A DNA stretch of 8,042 nucleotides from CAUZSN01 sp963582345 (GTDB lineage: Bacteria > Planctomycetota > Planctomycetia > Planctomycetales > Planctomycetaceae). Made by a program: the position numbers and the translations under genes. Below the pieces are notes generated by a model, which was not told where the DNA came from, made no database searches, and worked only from the letters and a program-made list of their open reading frames with translations. This document shows, in pieces, positions 1 through 6,900 of the stretch (positions are counted from its first letter, which is position 1; each line of letters starts with the position of its first letter). The stretch is taken from contig CAUZSN010000122.1 of the NCBI GenBank assembly GCA_963582345.1, positions 1 to 8,042 on the forward strand, read 5' to 3'.

Positions 1-360
1 GCCGCAACCGGAGGGCTGTTCCCGGCGTTCAGTGCGATGCTTGGTTGGACGGGCGTCTTCCTGACAGGAAGCGATACATCGTCAAACGCGTTGTTCGGCA
101 CGCTGCAGGTCGTCACGGCGAACGAGATCGGACTGAACCCCATACTCACAGCCTCTTCAAATGCCGCAACCGGTGTGATGGGTAAGATGGTTTCCCTACA
201 GAGTATCGCGGTCGCCGTTGCGGCTACTGGCATGGCCTCGTCCGATGAGGGACGACTATTCCGAAGGACACTAAAACACAGCATCATTCTGATGATCTTT
301 ATGGCCGTCCTTACAATGGTTTTCGCCTACGTGCTGCCGCAGTTTGTGCCACAGCCCTAA
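1..360 (+). CDS. lldP: L-lactate permease (LldP/LctP family), C-terminal part, 5' end outside window
   Basis: The reading frame is open from base 1 to a TAA at 358-360 and gives the last 119 residues of an LctP-family integral membrane permease, which imports lactate (and glycolate in some members) with protons across the inner membrane. Family members are about 550 residues, so roughly four fifths of the gene lies left of the window. Family signatures seen are GWTGVFLTGSDTSSNALFG, GKMVSLQSIAVAVAATGM and LFRRTLKHSIIL, followed by a hydrophobic final helix. The motif SIAVAVAATG has the same length as the E. coli LldP equivalent as I recall it. Nothing is broken in the visible part, so this may be the working copy. 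A second copy about 80% identical in protein, but truncated, lies at 2352-3020. It converges with the peptidase gene at 387-1280 across a 26-base gap. Confidence 0.9.
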   Translation, partial: AATGGLFPAFSAMLGWTGVFLTGSDTSSNALFGTLQVVTANEIGLNPILTASSNAATGVMGKMVSLQSIAVAVAATGMASSDEGRLFRRTLKHSIILMIFMAVLTMVFAYVLPQFVPQP

Positions 361-386
361 ACGAGGTCCCAGCCACAATCCACCTA
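361..386. other. short convergent intergenic gap
   Basis: These 26 bases separate the stop codons of the lactate permease (plus) and the cyanophycinase-like gene (minus). I see no stem-loop with a T-tract here, so any terminator would have to lie inside one of the genes or be factor dependent. Confidence 0.5.
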
Positions 387-1280
387 CTAGCGTGCGAGTT
401 GCGGCCACGGGACTTTCGTCAGACGGTCAAGCGAATCCTGGTCGCGTCCCGAACGAAACGGCTCCCTAGACCGCATGTCGTATCGGTCGCCTGCAGCTAG
501 AAAATAGAAGAGCGACCCAGAATCAAGACTGCGTTGATTGTCATAAATGGCCACATAACTCCGACCGATGATCTCAAACATATCTCCCGTCACCACAATA
601 GCTGTGTCTTCATCAAGCCCAATGCCAAGAAGGTCCGGCCGTGCTCGGAGCACCTCCAGCATGTCGGCATGTCGGTTCCGACGAAGTAAGTGTTGGTCGA
701 CACCCACGCCGCGCAGGAAACCCAACCCCTCTTCATGATCGCCCATCATGATGGTATTCGTCCTCGTATCTCCTCGAATGAGATACGAGCCCAGTATTGT
801 CGCCCCAGCAGAAGAGCCACCGACTACACCGCCACGGTCGAGCACCCCCTGAATTTCGTCGTGGACTTTCGTGTGCAAATAGGCCTCGACCAGTCGCCAC
901 TGGCGACCACCACCAAACCACACACCTCTGGCGCGCCGAAGTTTAGAGACAAACAACTCGCTATTTGCAACATCCCGGTCGGACGTGTGCAGGACCGTAA
1001 CGTTGGCAGCGCCAGCGTTCGTAAACGCGCGCAATCCTGGCCATGACTGATCATAGGTATCCTCGCCGCCAGCCGTCGGTATCACAACGATCGGAGCATT
1101 AACACCGCCGGCATGCACCAGAAACCGCTCCACGATCACCGGATCACGCATAGCCCCACCAACAAGCACGAGCGTCCCGTCCGTCGGGCCTACCTCCTGC
1201 GACAACAACATCTCGGCAACCAGAAAAGGAATAGCAGCTACCAACAGACACCGAGCGAGTCGCGACCGTTTCCAAGTCAT
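387..1280 (-). CDS. exported cyanophycinase-like serine peptidase (family S51)
   Basis: The protein has 297 residues from the ATG at 1280. Family S51 includes cyanophycinase, which releases beta-Asp-Arg dipeptides from cyanophycin, and dipeptidase E. The nucleophile elbow GGSSAGA (about 154-160, Ser157), DQHLLRRNRH (195-204, His197) and GIGLDEDTA (219-227, Glu224) match the Ser/His/Glu triad and its spacing in cyanophycinase. FGGGRQWRL (122-130) is the usual substrate-side loop. The N-terminus KRSRLAR followed by a hydrophobic stretch to about residue 27 looks like a signal peptide, so it probably acts outside the cytoplasm. A TTG at 1307 in the same frame would add nine residues; I prefer the ATG because it gives a normal signal peptide and has a GAGCAAAAAG purine stretch before it. 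It is last in a minus-strand run, 50 bases after the 116-residue gene. No cyanophycin synthetase is in the window, so the true substrate is open. Confidence 0.85.
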   Translation of the reverse strand: MTWKRSRLARCLLVAAIPFLVAEMLLSQEVGPTDGTLVLVGGAMRDPVIVERFLVHAGGVNAPIVVIPTAGGEDTYDQSWPGLRAFTNAGAANVTVLHTSDRDVANSELFVSKLRRARGVWFGGGRQWRLVEAYLHTKVHDEIQGVLDRGGVVGGSSAGATILGSYLIRGDTRTNTIMMGDHEEGLGFLRGVGVDQHLLRRNRHADMLEVLRARPDLLGIGLDEDTAIVVTGDMFEIIGRSYVAIYDNQRSLDSGSLFYFLAAGDRYDMRSREPFRSGRDQDSLDRLTKVPWPQLAR

Positions 1281-1330
1281 CTTTTTGCTCAACACACAAC
1301 TAATCAACTAACTGCTCCGCAAACTGTCAA

Positions 1331-1681
1331 CTAGTGAACTTGTTCCGGGCCCCTGACCGTCGCAAGGGCACGCGTGATCGTAGCAGTCAATGTATCTACG
1401 TCAGCCTCAAACGTTCCCGCCACAACCGCACCGCTGGGAATTTCAATTGCAATAGCGACTCCACCATCGACCGGCGTGACGATCCAGCTAAACCCTCGCA
1501 GTGACACTGCATCCTCGGTTGCAGCGGGCGATTGAACAGCATGAAACGCCCCAAGGGTTAACTCCAGAACACGGCGAACATCGTTAACATCCCACGAGTG
1601 AGGCTCTGGCACATCAAGCTCAACGACTTTCTCGACGACGTGCTCTTTCCCCTTAATCAATACTTCCACCGTAAATGTCAT
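1331..1681 (-). CDS. hypothetical protein, 116 residues, coupled to the yyaL fragment
   Basis: I do not recognise this family. From the ATG at 1679-1681 the product has 116 residues, is acidic and has no signal peptide or membrane segment. It starts with a strand-like MTFTVEVLIKG, continues with a probable helix (VNDVRRVLELTLGAF), and has a central beta-rich part (FSWIVTPVDGGVAIAIEIPSG) and a final helix, suggesting a small alpha/beta cytoplasmic domain. The ATG shares bases with the TGA of the upstream yyaL fragment (ATGA overlap), and GGAG lies 10 bases before it, so translation was probably coupled to yyaL. An in-frame GTG at 1762 would add 27 residues but would overlap the upstream gene by 85 bases, so I reject it. 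The peptidase gene follows 50 bases later. Because the upstream partner is broken, expression of this gene may be altered. Confidence 0.7.
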   Translation of the reverse strand: MTFTVEVLIKGKEHVVEKVVELDVPEPHSWDVNDVRRVLELTLGAFHAVQSPAATEDAVSLRGFSWIVTPVDGGVAIAIEIPSGAVVAGTFEADVDTLTATITRALATVRGPEQVH

Positions 1682-2340
1682 ACCAATGATGCTCCATCTG
1701 GCTGTGCTATTTGCCTGAGTTGTTCGTTTAATGTTTCCGGAACTGTGACGGGCTCCCGACACGAGAACTTTGTGCAGACATAGGCCGTAGCCGCACCAGC
1801 AACCATTTGCATGGCCTTAACATAAGGCAATCGTCGTCCCAACTCGTCCTGCTGTTCACCGGGAGACACGATCACTCTTACCGCAAACGGTAAATAATGA
1901 CTGGCCACAACTCGTTCAAGCGCATTCAAATCGTTTGCACCACGTACACCGACCAACACCACTTGCGTTGGTGTCGCGTGATAACGGGCGAGCGCAGCCA
2001 TAATCATCAGTAATACACGTGCTAGCTGACCGAGACGATTACCAAAGCGATTGAGTGTCCGTTCCACTTTACCAAGAAACGCTTCATTCCCGGTCAGATA
2101 CCACAAAGTCATCAGGTTATCGACAGCAATCGACCCAGCCGAAGGCTCCGCTCCATCGTAATCCTCTTTAACTCGAAGTAGGATGCTCGGGTCATCGCCG
2201 GTCGTTGCAAACCATCCGCCGTCCTTGCCATCCCAAAACAACTCGTCTTGACGCTCTTGCAATCTAGTCGCCCAATCGAACCACTCAATTTCTCCGGTCG
2301 TTTGAAACAGCTCCAACGAACCCCATATTAGACACGCATA
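1678..2340 (-). pseudogene. yyaL: YyaL/DUF255 thioredoxin-domain protein, C-terminal fragment, 5' truncated
   Basis: The frame encodes about 220 residues matching the C-terminal third of the YyaL/SPATA20 (DUF255) family, whose members are usually 650-700 residues: an N-terminal thioredoxin-like domain followed by an alpha/alpha barrel. Seen here are YACLIWGSLELFQTTGEIEW, ERQDELFWD, GGWFATTGDDPS, VKEDYDGAEPSAGS and the C-terminal AYVCTKFSCREPVT. Family-like sequence runs back to the Tyr codon at 2338-2340 and is met at once by an in-frame TGA (2341-2343). The thioredoxin domain and about two thirds of the gene are absent. A TTG at 2316 could start a 212-residue product, but without the N-terminal domain it is unlikely to work normally. 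The other side of the break is a truncated lactate permease on the opposite strand. The biochemical role of the family is poorly defined. Confidence 0.85.
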
Positions 2341-2351
2341 TCAGCGCAGTC

Positions 2352-3020
2352 TTGAACAGCGTCAGTGCAAATTTTCACATCCCGGGTTTACATAACACGA
2401 TTACCCGCGTGCCCCCGATTACCGCTGAACCGTCTCTTTACGGCGCTAACTATGGTTTTCCATGGCTGTCAGCGGCAGGAATTTCGTGCTTTCTTGCAGC
2501 ATTTTCCGCATCGCTGCTGCTAGGTCTGTCTCCAAGTAAATTTTCCAGTATCGTCAGCTCAGTATTCAAGCAACTATCGATGCCACTTCTGACGATTGCT
2601 TCGGTGCTCGCACTCGCCTACCTGATGAACTACGCTGGTATGACCTCAACGTTGGGTTTAGCGTTCGCTGCGACTGGCGCACTGTTTCCGTTTTTTAGTG
2701 CTATGTTGGGATGGATCGGCGTGTTCTTAACCGGAAGCGACACCGCTGCAAATGCTTTGTTCGGAACCTTACAGGTCGTCACAGCTAACGCACTCGACCT
2801 GAACCCGGTCCTTACCGCCTCCACTAACGCCGCAACGAGTGTGATGGGCAAAATGATTTCGCTACAAAGCATCGCCGTCGCCGCTACCGGCCTCGTATCT
2901 TCTGACGAAGGAAAATTGTTTCGGGTCACACTCAAACACAGCATCATTCTGGCGCTTTCCATGGCTGTCGTCACCATGATTTTCGCCTATGTCTTGCCGC
3001 AACTTGTGCCACAAGTGTGA
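2352..3020 (+). pseudogene. lldP: second L-lactate permease copy, C-terminal fragment, 5' truncated
   Basis: About 222 residues match the C-terminal 40% of LctP-family permeases (full length near 550). Recognisable sequence starts with LNSVSANFHIPGLHN and goes on through WLSAAG, the helix NYAGMTSTLGLAFAATGALF, GWIGVFLTGSDTAANALFG and LFRVTLKHSIIL to the TGA at 3018-3020. Over the shared 117 positions it is about 80% identical to the copy at 1-360. It has two unusual changes: the conserved GSDTSSNALF has become GSDTAANALF, and SIAVAATGL lacks two residues relative to the other copy. No start codon with a ribosome binding site precedes it; the frame is merely open to the left, over the antisense strand of the yyaL fragment. 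Missing the first ~60% of a multi-helix transporter, it should not transport lactate. Confidence 0.85.
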
Positions 3021-3065
3021 ATACAGAACGTCAAAAAATGGTTGGACACGAGAAAATCGAAGGTG

Positions 3066-3105
3066 CCTTTTCCCGTTTTCAGCTCATGCAGCAAAACTGG
3101 AAAGG
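3066..3105. terminator. long imperfect hairpin between convergent genes, possible bidirectional terminator
   Basis: CCTTT (3066-3070) pairs with AAAGG (3101-3105), CC with GG (3072-3073/3099-3100), GTTTT with AAAAC (3075-3079/3093-3097), and GCT with AGC (3082-3084/3090-3092), closing on a five-base loop CATGC. Imperfections are one bulged T (3071), one C/T mismatch (3074/3098) and a two-base CA bulge (3080-3081). That is about 15 pairs in 40 bases. It lies between the stop codons of the permease fragment and the lipoprotein gene, where a shared terminator is expected. There is no T-tract directly after the stem on either strand, so it is not a canonical intrinsic terminator. Confidence 0.4.
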
Positions 3106-3147
3106 GACGTAGTCGGCTTCATCCTAAGAACATTAATCCGACTCGCG

Positions 3148-3633
3148 TCAATCGACCTGAATGCGATATGTAATGTTTTGTGTTGGTTGATTCAAAAAAG
3201 AAACCACTACTAAAGTATAGGTGCCAGGAACGACTTGGGCTAAATAAAGCATTGATGGCTTGGTACTTGAACTATTGTCCACGGCCAAGAAATCTGACTC
3301 ACCGCAGCCGGCCGATTCATTCCGAAGCTGCTCTGGTGTGCAACGGCCCCTCACAAGACCTGAATCAATATCCACGCTTGCATCTTGCCAGTCAACGCTA
3401 CTCGCGAACGAACCAGACCTGGTAACTGAAAAAATCCGAACAGCCTGAAGCGCTAGATAACTCCCACCAACAGTCAAGGTGCCCTCGATCCTTTGTGGCT
3501 GGAGACTAGGACCTGTTGGATTTTCTCCACAGCCAACGCCAGAAATGAGCGAGAACAAAAGTGCTCCTCCAAACGAAAAACTTACTTTTAGAGAATGCAG
3601 ACTAGTTTTCGCGCTTCCCTTAGTGCGACCCAT
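3148..3633 (-). CDS. small predicted lipoprotein with a PPC-like beta-sandwich domain
   Basis: From the ATG at 3631-3633 the product has 161 residues. A basic N-region and a hydrophobic stretch (FGGALLFSLISG) end in GVGC with Cys35, followed by GENPTGPS, a typical lipoprotein linker. The lipobox is not perfect, since Gly replaces the usual Leu at -3. The remainder (SVDWQDASVDIDSGLVRGRC, then LYLAQVVPGTYTLVVVSF) resembles the beta-sandwich of bacterial pre-peptidase C-terminal (PPC) type domains, which occur on secreted proteins; I infer this from pattern only. A weak purine stretch (GAAAG) lies just before this ATG. A further in-frame ATG at 3703-3705 would add 24 residues and give an overly long signal peptide n-region, so I prefer the shorter form. 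Specific function is unknown. It is transcribed divergently from recC and converges with the permease fragment. Confidence 0.65.
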   Translation of the reverse strand: MGRTKGSAKTSLHSLKVSFSFGGALLFSLISGVGCGENPTGPSLQPQRIEGTLTVGGSYLALQAVRIFSVTRSGSFASSVDWQDASVDIDSGLVRGRCTPEQLRNESAGCGESDFLAVDNSSSTKPSMLYLAQVVPGTYTLVVVSFLNQPTQNITYRIQVD

Positions 3634-3778
3634 TCGAACTTTCGACAAAAATAACGGAAAGATAGTTCGAAACTTCCTGTTCAGAACGAAAGTAGTCATC
3701 TTCATGTCACACTGGTGTTCCGAATTGAACTGTCAATCAGTACCTATTTATTGGGACAGCACCTTAGTGAAAATTTTC

Positions 3779-3796
3779 TGTCATACCTTAATGACA
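3779..3796. promoter_or_regulatory. dyad TGTCAT-N6-ATGACA, candidate operator
   Basis: The arms TGTCAT and ATGACA are perfect inverted repeats around the six-base spacer ACCTTA; beyond one mismatch on each side the symmetry resumes as TT/AA. An 18-base dyad of this shape is typical of a binding site for a dimeric repressor or activator. It lies about 135 bases before the recC start and about 145 before the lipoprotein start, so it could act on either gene. I cannot name the regulator. Confidence 0.3.
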
Positions 3797-3916
3797 AAAC
3801 TTTTTCAGTTTTCAAGCATACAAGAATTTTACGTAGCCAACTCGAAACAAGGCCGTCAAGTAAAAATAGGGTCGCATAACTGAGACTCAATACATGGCTA
3901 CACGACAAATCATCTC

Positions 3917-3921
3917 AAGGA
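3917..3921 (+). promoter_or_regulatory. ribosome binding site of recC
   Basis: AAGGA lies nine bases before the GTG at 3931. An in-frame stop (TAA 3877-3879) precedes it, and there is no ATG or GTG between that stop and 3931, so this site supports the GTG as the recC start. Confidence 0.55.
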
Positions 3922-3930
3922 CGAAACAGC

Positions 3931-6900
3931 GTGGCCCTTGAACTTAAATACGCTTCCGACGCAACAGTGCTCGTAGACGATCTCGTACAGGCCCTCTCCG
4001 ATTCAAAGGGCTCTGCGCATGTGGCTGTCCCCGTGCTAATGCCTTCGTTACCCTTAGTTGACCGTACCAAAACCGAGTTAGCGAACCGCCAAGGAATTTC
4101 AATGGGAGTTGAGTTCCTCTTGCCACGTTCGTTTATTGATCGCATGGCACAACTCGTTGGCCTGAACGATTTGCATCCGTCGTGGCAACCAAGCGGTTTA
4201 ATCTGGAAACTTGTGCCGTTACTCAGTGCCATGGTCAAGGAAGACCAACACTTGCACCTACAAGCAGCCTGTTTCGACATTCGCGCGCAACTATCGCTAG
4301 TTCGGGACATTGCCGACAGATTCGACCAGTACCTCTATTTTCGACCGGAAATGATTGACGCTTGGGAACAAAACAGTTCGTGGGAAGGCTTACCTGGTTC
4401 TGTTCGAGAAGACGAGGCGTGGCAAAGGAAACTATGGCAGCGTCTTTCTCTCGGAATGAGAGACCACGCTAATCCTGCCAGTCGCCTGCAAGAAACTGTA
4501 AAGAGAATCTACTCAGGCGACGGAGTGCTGCCTAATTCACTCGAAGTACTCGCAACAGGCCCCTTACCACCGACCCTGTTACCCCTGTTACGTGCCGTTG
4601 CAACTCGAACACGAGTTCGTTTACGAGCGCTACTACCATCAACTGAGTACTTGAGCGATATTCGCTCAGCCCGGTCGCAGATGCGTGCAAAACAAACCGT
4701 TGACTTTGCTTGGGAAGGAAACCCTCTACTATCCCACCTAGGCAAACAAGCTGTAGACAGTTTCCGCACGTTCGAGAAAGAATTGGTCACTGAAGGTCAA
4801 GAGTACACGGTCATCTCACCCACAGAAGCTTCGCCGACTGCACTACTTGGTTGTCTGCAATCAGACATTCGCGCTGCGCGGCAACCACAGGAAACTGAAA
4901 GACATATCCAGCTTGATCTTGACCGTTCTGTCCGTGTCCATCGCTGTCATGGCGCCAGGCGCGAAATAGAAATTCTGCGAGATGAACTGCTTGACGCATT
5001 CAGCAATTTGCCAAACCTGACTGCGAGCGAAATCTTGATTCTTTGCCCAGATCTTGAAACCTACGGTCCTCTAGCAAAGGCGATTTTGCAGGAGGGCCAT
5101 CCTTCATTTCCGTTGCGCCTGGCCGAACGTCGTCTCGACCAATTCGATCCCGTTGCCCAAAGTCTTCAAGCAATGCTTAATTTTGTGGCAGGTCGGGCGC
5201 GCTTGAGCGAAGGGCTATCGTTGTTAGGTCTTCCCGCTGTGGCCAACCGTCTCGAATTATCTGACACGACTCCGGAGACACTCGCTGACTGTCTCCGTTC
5301 GTCTGGTATTACGTGGGGACTCAATCTTAACCATCGACGAGCAATGGACGCTGGTGACTCTGGCACTGGCACATGGCGGGAAGGACTAGACCGACTGCTG
5401 GCAGGGTTGTGGTTCGGAAATAATCCCGAGGCGTCGGATATCAATGCACGTCCGGCACTTCCGGTTTCTGGAGATCTGGGTAACGACCCGATGATGAGCA
5501 CGGCGCTGGACTGGGTAGAACGATTTCTCAGTTTGCTTGAAAACTGGCAACTCGAAGCGCCCGCTGGACAGTGGGCAGATCGTTTTGACGAAGCACTGGA
5601 GGAAATAATCGCGTCGGACCACATTCAATTCCAGCAAACGACCGCTCTAGAACTCATCACGCACTTACGAGCCGCTGAAGAAGAACACGGATGTGCCGTT
5701 CCGCTAGACGCTAGTGCTATTGCTGACTGGTTGGACTACATGATTGGAGATGAGACTCGAGTTGTGACACGAGTCGGCGGTGGCATGGCTATGGGTGGAT
5801 TAAAGCCGATGCGCGCAATCCCGTGCCGTGTACTGGCACTAGTGGGCATGCAAGATGCCATGTTTCCTCGTAAAGCCAAAATCCCTTCCTGGGACCTATT
5901 GACTGCTGCCCCAAAGCTAGGTGACCGGAATCCGGTCATGGACGACCGCCAGCTCTTCCTGGACGCTTTAATGGCGGCTTCAGACAGAATCGTTGTAACA
6001 GCCACAGCTCGAAACATTCGCACCAACAAGGAAGAACCTCTCTCGGCGTGTGTCGATGAACTTCTTCGCGTAGCGACCGTAACTGCTTCGAACCGCTTAG
6101 AAGCACACAGGGCAATATCAGACAAATTGATCGAAAACCATCCTCTGCAACCATTTAGTGCAGACTGCTTTGTCGGCGACAGAGCTTCGTTCGACGAAAA
6201 CAATCTCAAGATTGCGAGAACGCTACAACAATCAGCAACGAACGAATTTCGTTTCGAAATCAATCGCCCTGAAGTCCTGACCAATTCGCCAAAAGGCGAT
6301 CTTGAGCTGGAGACAATGACTCGAACGCTCAAGGCTCCTTGGAAAACCAGATTAGCTTCTTTGAAGCTCTCGCTTCCATGGGAGGACGGTGATCCATTTG
6401 CGATGGACCGTGAACCAGTAGAGTCCTCTGATAAATTAAATCAATGGCAGATCATGACGGAAGTTATTACCGCCACGTTGAGTGGGAAAACCGATTTCAT
6501 GGAAGAACGGCTAGCTGGTGACCGTTTGATTCCCTATGGCAGCCTCGGCGCAATCCTGAGTCGGAAGAACGTGGAATTAGCCCGATTCTTGGCCGAACTT
6601 GCTCTCAAAGAAGCTGGCAGTCAACTATTTCCTCACTTCCTAGCGTACCGACAAAGTAATCCCAACATCATCGGCCATATCAATACAAATGCCGAACGAA
6701 GTCTGCATGTACACGTAATGGCTCAACGTACCAATTTAAAAGAACATTTACATCATCTTCTGACGCCGTGGATTCATGCAGTCTTCGCGACCGCGTGCGG
6801 AATGCACATCGACAGTTTGCTCATTTCTAGGGATGATGGCGAAGGCGCGAGAGTTCACCGCATGCCGCCTGTGAAGCCAGTGGTCGCACACACCGTGCTG

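Larger units (their letters stand above)
3634..3930. promoter_or_regulatory. divergent, AT-rich intergenic region upstream of lipoprotein gene and recC
   Basis: These 297 bases hold no convincing gene and should carry the promoters for both flanking genes. I find a perfect -35-like TTGACA on the minus strand (3736-3731) but no good -10 at the right spacing, and no clear sigma-70 pair facing recC. The region has a 6+6 base dyad at 3779-3796, a 10-base palindrome GAAAATTTTC at 3769-3778, and a direct repeat ACCTTAGTGA/ACCTTAATGA at 3761-3770 and 3785-3794. A 15-codon open frame (3894-3941) overlaps the recC start. Confidence 0.5.

Noticed and set aside
690..1046. Open frame of 118 codons on the plus strand
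   Set aside because: It lies fully antisense to the cyanophycinase-like gene, whose catalytic motifs are clear, and its product shows no recognisable domain.
3665..3730. Several GTTC/GAAC inverted motifs (for example GTTC-N6-GAAC at 3717-3730 and GTTC-A-GAAC near 3680), considered as SOS/LexA boxes near recC
   Set aside because: Spacing and orientation do not match the GAAC-N4-GTTC, GTTC-N7-GTTC or Myxococcus-type LexA sites that I know.
3708..3736. Minus-strand promoter with TTGACA (3736-3731) for the lipoprotein gene
   Set aside because: No acceptable -10 hexamer is found at 16-19 bases spacing, so it is not listed as a promoter on its own.
3479..3883. Open frame of 134 codons on the plus strand covering the lipoprotein gene start
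   Set aside because: It is antisense to a protein with a plausible lipoprotein signal and beta-sandwich pattern. The plus-strand product is of mixed composition without domain features.
5166..6332. Long minus-strand open frames inside recC (5166-5624 and 5736-6332)
   Set aside because: They are antisense to conserved RecC motifs; the Ser/Arg-rich translations are typical of shadow frames.
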